Source of the DNA: Magnetospirillum sp. ME-1
GTDB lineage: Bacteria; Pseudomonadota; Alphaproteobacteria; Rhodospirillales; Magnetospirillaceae
Direction of reading: 5' to 3'
DNA: 64,000 nt
Assembly: GCF_002105535.1 (NCBI RefSeq)
Contig: NZ_CP015848.1
Coordinates: 3,638,926-3,702,925, forward strand
Made by a program: the position numbers and the translations under genes. The stretch's first letter is position 1; each line of letters opens with the position of its first letter. Below the pieces are notes generated by a model. It was not told where the DNA came from. It saw nothing but the letters and a program-made list of their open reading frames with translations, and ran no database searches. This document shows, piece after piece, positions 60,569-64,000 of the stretch.

Positions 60569-63220
60569 TCAGGCCAGCTCCAGCACCATCTCGACCACGT
60601 CGGGATCTTCCGCCGCCTGTTTCAGGAACCCGGCCTTGGCGGCCAGGCGGATCATGGCGTCGTTCTCGATCATGATCTGGGCATAGATGGCCTTGGTGCC
60701 CCGGCCACGCTGATAGCGGACGATCTTGTCCATCAGCATGGAGCCCAGGCCGGTGCCCTTCATGTCCGAGCGCACCAGCACCGCCAGCTCGGCGCGGCGG
60801 TTGTCGGGATCGGTGACGGTGCGCACCACGCCCAGGGTCTCGGGGATGCCGTCCTTGTTGGTGCGGGTGGCGATGAAGGCCATCTCGCGCTCGTAATCGA
60901 TCTGGGTGAGTCGCGCCATCTGGTGATGGTGGATCTGGCGCACCTGGCCGAAGAAGCGCAGGCGCAGGTCCTGGGGCGTCATGCGGCCCATCATCTCGGA
61001 ATGGGCGACGGTGTCCTCGGGCCGGATGGGGCGAAGCGTGACGGACGACCCGTCGTGCAGGCGGGCCGTCTCCTCCAGCTCGGCCGGATAGGGCAGGATG
61101 GAGAAGTGCCGAAGGTCGGTGTCCTCCCAGGGGGCCACCCGGATGCGGGCGTCCACCGCCAGGGCGCCGTTCTCGTCGGCGAACAGCGGGTTGATGTCGC
61201 AGGCGACGATCTCGGGATTGTCGGCCAGCATGCGCGACACCCGCACCAGCACCTCGGCCACCGCGTCGAGATCGACGGCGGGGCGGCGCCCGTGGGCCTG
61301 GAGCAGCCGCGACACCCTGGTCCGGCCGATCATGCCGCGGGCGAGCGGCAGGTTGACGGGGGGCAGGCCGACGGTGTGGTCGCGGACCACCTCCACCGCC
61401 CGGCCGCCCTCGCCGAACACCAGGACGGGGCCGAACAGCGGGTCGCAGGCCACGCCGACGATCAGCTGGCGGGCGTTGGGGCGAAACGCCATGCGCTGGA
61501 TGGTGAAGCCGTCGACGCGGATTTCGGGGCGGGTTTCCGCCACGCGGCGCATGATGCCCTCGGCCGCCGAGCGCACGGCCGCCGCGTCTTCCAGGTTCAA
61601 TGCCACGCCGCCCACGTCCCACTTGCGGGCCACGTCGGGGGACGCGATGGTCAGCGCCACGGGATAGCCCACCTGATCGGCGGCTTCGACCGCGCCGTCG
61701 ATGGTGGCGGCCAGGCGGGTGTCCTGGGTGGCGATGCCGTAGGCCGACAGCAGGGCCTTGGCGTCGGGCTCGGTGAGGTTGCCGTCCGCGTCGGCCAGGC
61801 CGCGCGCCACGATCAGCCGCGCCGTGCCCTTGGCGGCGGCGAAGCCTTCGATCAGCGATGGCGGCGTTTCCAGCAGCATGTCCTGGTTGCGCTGGTAATT
61901 GACCAGATGGCGGAAGGCGCGCACCGCCCGGCCCGGGGTGTCGTAGGTGGGCAGCGCCGCCTCGCCGAACAGCTTGCGGGCGGGCGCCGCCGCCTCCTCG
62001 CCGACCCAGGAGGTCAGCACCGCGCCGCCATGGCGCTTCTGGGTGTCGATCACCGCCTGGGCGGCCTCCAGCCCGTCGGCCATGGCGTTGGGGGCGTGGA
62101 TCACCAGGGTGGCGTCCACCTCCTCGGCCTCGATCAGCACCCGGGCCATGTCGGCGTAGCGTTTGCCGTTGGCGTCGACGCCCAGGTCCACCGGATTGCC
62201 CCCCTTCCAGTTGCGGGGCATCAGGGCGGTGAGCTTGCGCAGCGTTTCCTCGGACAGCTGGGCCATCTGGCCGCCGCCGGGGCCGCCCATCTCGGCCAGC
62301 GCCATCATGGCGGTGCCGCCGCCGTTGGACAGCACGGCCAGACGCTGGCCCTTCATGGGCTTGGCCCGCGCCAGGGTCTCCACCGCGCCGAACAGCTCGT
62401 CGATGTCGTGCACGCGCAGCGCGCCGGCCCGGCGGATGGCGGCGTCGAAGGAATCCTCGGGGCGGGCCAGGGATTCGGCCAGGAACGGCCCGATGGGGTG
62501 GTCGTCGGCCTCCGGCACGGCGCGGACCAGCAGCACCGGCTTGTTGCGGGCGGCGGCGCGGGCGGCGGGGATGAAGTTGCGCCGGGCGCCGATGGATTCG
62601 ATGTAAAGCAGGATGGCCCGCGTCTGGTCGTCGTTGGCCAGATAATCCATGACGTCGGCGAAGTCGATGTCCAGGGCGTCGCCCAGGCTGATGAAGTGGG
62701 AGAAGCCGATGCCGCGCGGCCGGGCCCAGTCCAGCACGGCGGTGGACAGCGCGCCGGACTGCGACACGAAGGCCACCTTGCCCGGCAGGGCGGGCACATG
62801 GGAGAAGCTGGCGTCCAGGCGGATGCGCGGCACCAGCACCCCCAGCGCGCCGCCGCCCAGGATGCGCAACCCCCAGGGGCGCGCCGCTTGCAGCACCGCA
62901 TCCTTGTCCACGTCGCCGGCGATGATGATGGCCGCCCGGGTTCCCCGCCGCCCCAGGTCGTCCAGCAGCTTGGGCACCGTCTCGCCCGGGGTGCACAGCA
63001 CCGCCAGGTCGGGGGTCAGCGGCATGGAGGCCACGTCGCGGTAGGCCAGCACGCCGGCCACCGCCCGGTGGGAGGGGTGGACCGGCATGATCGGGCCCTT
63101 GAAGCCCGCCGCCAGCAGATTGCGCATCACCACGGCGCCCGCCGAGCGCGGACGGTCCGAGGCCCCGATCACCGCCACCGAGGTGGGCTCGAACAGGAAG
63201 GAAAGGTTGTGAATGCTCAT
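60569..63220 (-). CDS. Pat/YfiQ-type protein lysine acetyltransferase
   Basis: An 883-residue protein with a CoA-binding and ligase-like region related to ADP-forming acyl-CoA synthetase (about 1-700: FLFEPTSVAVIGASDRPRSAG, VSQSGALSTAVLDWA, ATP-grasp near 490-690) and a C-terminal GNAT domain (about 725-880, acetyl-CoA loop MKGTGLGSML). The usual SHT catalytic-His segment of the synthetase is missing; RPEDSFDAAIRRAGA stands there. This agrees with Pat/YfiQ proteins, whose ligase part is regulatory and whose GNAT domain acetylates acetyl-CoA synthetase and others. Length matches the family. The start at ATG 63220 lacks a clear ribosome site. Confidence 0.88.
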   Translation of the reverse strand: MSIHNLSFLFEPTSVAVIGASDRPRSAGAVVMRNLLAAGFKGPIMPVHPSHRAVAGVLAYRDVASMPLTPDLAVLCTPGETVPKLLDDLGRRGTRAAIIIAGDVDKDAVLQAARPWGLRILGGGALGVLVPRIRLDASFSHVPALPGKVAFVSQSGALSTAVLDWARPRGIGFSHFISLGDALDIDFADVMDYLANDDQTRAILLYIESIGARRNFIPAARAAARNKPVLLVRAVPEADDHPIGPFLAESLARPEDSFDAAIRRAGALRVHDIDELFGAVETLARAKPMKGQRLAVLSNGGGTAMMALAEMGGPGGGQMAQLSEETLRKLTALMPRNWKGGNPVDLGVDANGKRYADMARVLIEAEEVDATLVIHAPNAMADGLEAAQAVIDTQKRHGGAVLTSWVGEEAAAPARKLFGEAALPTYDTPGRAVRAFRHLVNYQRNQDMLLETPPSLIEGFAAAKGTARLIVARGLADADGNLTEPDAKALLSAYGIATQDTRLAATIDGAVEAADQVGYPVALTIASPDVARKWDVGGVALNLEDAAAVRSAAEGIMRRVAETRPEIRVDGFTIQRMAFRPNARQLIVGVACDPLFGPVLVFGEGGRAVEVVRDHTVGLPPVNLPLARGMIGRTRVSRLLQAHGRRPAVDLDAVAEVLVRVSRMLADNPEIVACDINPLFADENGALAVDARIRVAPWEDTDLRHFSILPYPAELEETARLHDGSSVTLRPIRPEDTVAHSEMMGRMTPQDLRLRFFGQVRQIHHHQMARLTQIDYEREMAFIATRTNKDGIPETLGVVRTVTDPDNRRAELAVLVRSDMKGTGLGSMLMDKIVRYQRGRGTKAIYAQIMIENDAMIRLAAKAGFLKQAAEDPDVVEMVLELA

Positions 63221-63354
63221 AGCTGACGAGTTTCTGCCGCAGGCGCGAAAAAGCAAGGAAGAAGTGGGGCTTTTAGCCATCTTCCCGGCGGAGCGCGCTT
63301 GGTCTATGGTGCGCGGCGCGAAGGGGTTCGCCGTCGATTCGGGATTGTGTCCAG

Positions 63355-64000
63355 ATGTTCAGAATGGCTGTCGCCGCCTTGGTCGTTTCGCTCGCCTGCG
63401 CCGCCCCCGTCCTGGCGGCCGACGAGGGGTCCGCACCCACGCCGCTGGTCCAGACGCTGCCGCCCGCCCCCCTGGCTCCGGCCGAGGAGACTCCCGGCTT
63501 CCAGGCGGTGCGCCCGCTGCCCGGCGCCGAGGCTCCGGCCCCCGTCGCGGCCCCCGCACCGGCCGCACCGCCGCCGCCCGTCGCCGTGACGGCGCCTCCG
63601 CCGCCTCCGCCCGCGCCGCCCGCCATTCCGGCCCAGGCCGAGAACGGCCCGCTTCCCCTGCTGCTCCAGGCGGGGATCGCGGCGCTGATGATCGCCGTCG
63701 GCGCCCTGGTGGCCGGGTTGGTGGGCATCATTACCGCCAATGCCGGCCGCCGCCGGGACGAGGCCGTCCGCCGCAAATCCGCCGCCGCCACCCTGGTCAT
63801 CGAGCTGGAGGCCCGCATCCAGGCCTTCGAGGCGGTGCCGGTGCCGCCCAATGCCGAGGCCGGCGTGTCCTTCGTCTCCGCCGTCGTCGCCCTGGCCGAT
63901 CTGGATTACGGCTGGCGGGCGGTTCAGGCCTCGCTTTATCTGTTGCCCGAACGCCTGGCAGGGCATCTGGCGGTGCATTACGCCGCCGTCCACCATGTGG
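63355..64000 (+). CDS. Exported Pro/Ala-rich membrane protein (3' partial)
   Basis: The frame from ATG 63355 stays open to the window end (215 codons). Residues 1-21 form a signal peptide (MAVAALVVSLACAAPVLAADE). A Pro/Ala-rich stretch follows at about residues 25-100, then a membrane helix near 103-127 (LLLQAGIAALMIAVGALVAG), a basic turn (NAGRRRDEAVRRK) and a cytoplasmic part. ATG 63364 is an alternative start. It is divergent from the Pat gene. No family recognised; the C-terminus is missing. Confidence 0.72.
   Translation, partial: MFRMAVAALVVSLACAAPVLAADEGSAPTPLVQTLPPAPLAPAEETPGFQAVRPLPGAEAPAPVAAPAPAAPPPPVAVTAPPPPPPAPPAIPAQAENGPLPLLLQAGIAALMIAVGALVAGLVGIITANAGRRRDEAVRRKSAAATLVIELEARIQAFEAVPVPPNAEAGVSFVSAVVALADLDYGWRAVQASLYLLPERLAGHLAVHYAAVHHV

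Noticed and set aside
63304-63996. Minus-strand frame at the right end
   Set aside because: The plus-strand frame from 63355 has a signal peptide, Pro-rich linker and membrane helix. The minus frame is Gly/Arg-rich with no domain.

Overview
This is a 64 kb stretch of GC-rich bacterial chromosome. Gene content points to an alphaproteobacterium of the Rhodospirillales, most probably a Magnetospirillum-type organism. The pointers are many sensory and cyclic-nucleotide proteins, a plant-type (class II) DAHP synthase, a pyrB/inactive-pyrC pair, BluB and CobB, and two GC-rich hairpin repeat families. The genus is an inference: there is no rRNA or magnetosome gene to settle it. Coding density is high. 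Many long ORFs antisense to real genes are artefacts of GC-rich codon use.

Layout. 1-6.4 kb: a transglutaminase/amidoligase fusion (cut by the window start), a circularly permuted ATP-grasp/alpha-E protein and a second transglutaminase, a predicted peptide or amide-bond system. 6.6-9.6 kb: a GltIJKL-like acidic amino-acid ABC importer whose binding protein and first permease are fused. 9.7-12 kb: tRNA-Pro(CGG), DoxX and an archaeal-type prolyl-tRNA synthetase. 12.3-18.5 kb: patatin lipase, a GT4 glycosyltransferase co-directional with a STAS protein, a divergent HATPase-REC-PP2C partner-switch regulator, a soluble CZB chemoreceptor and YajQ. 18.6-25.3 kb: two small unknowns, a periplasmic glutathione peroxidase, a PAS histidine kinase and an HD-GYP protein with a large insertion. 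25.4-30.5 kb: an ABC-2 exporter, CobB, TrpD2 and a methyltransferase. 30.5-40 kb: a LuxR-type HTH protein, adenylate cyclase, PAS-GGDEF-EAL, amidohydrolase and a large histidine kinase. 40-43 kb: pyrB, pyrC' and plsY. 43-51 kb: dienelactone hydrolase, chemoreceptor, MaoC, DAHP synthase, methyltransferase, histidine kinase, bluB and ChaC. 51-64 kb: two unknowns, a DUF3095 cyclase-like protein, nadE, gltX, cysS, a membrane protein, a Pat-type protein acetyltransferase and a truncated final gene.

How the genes fit together. Housekeeping genes (proS, pyrB, nadE, gltX, cysS, plsY, DAHP synthase) alternate with about a dozen signalling genes: three histidine kinases, two chemoreceptors, GGDEF-EAL, HD-GYP, YajQ, a class III cyclase, a cyclase-like protein, a LuxR HTH protein and a STAS/PP2C switch. 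Second messengers and chemotaxis are therefore prominent. CobB and BluB both serve cobalamin synthesis.

The most notable non-coding content is two families of structured repeats. Family 1 has five copies of 88-106 bp with TGTCATCC...GGATGACA-type ends. One copy sits inside the ABC exporter operon between 9-bp direct repeats, and removing it would restore an ATGA stop/start overlap. Another supplies the apparent start codon of the ATP-grasp gene, and another supplies a stop codon. Family 2 has two composite three-hairpin copies bounded by GATAC and GGTATGA.
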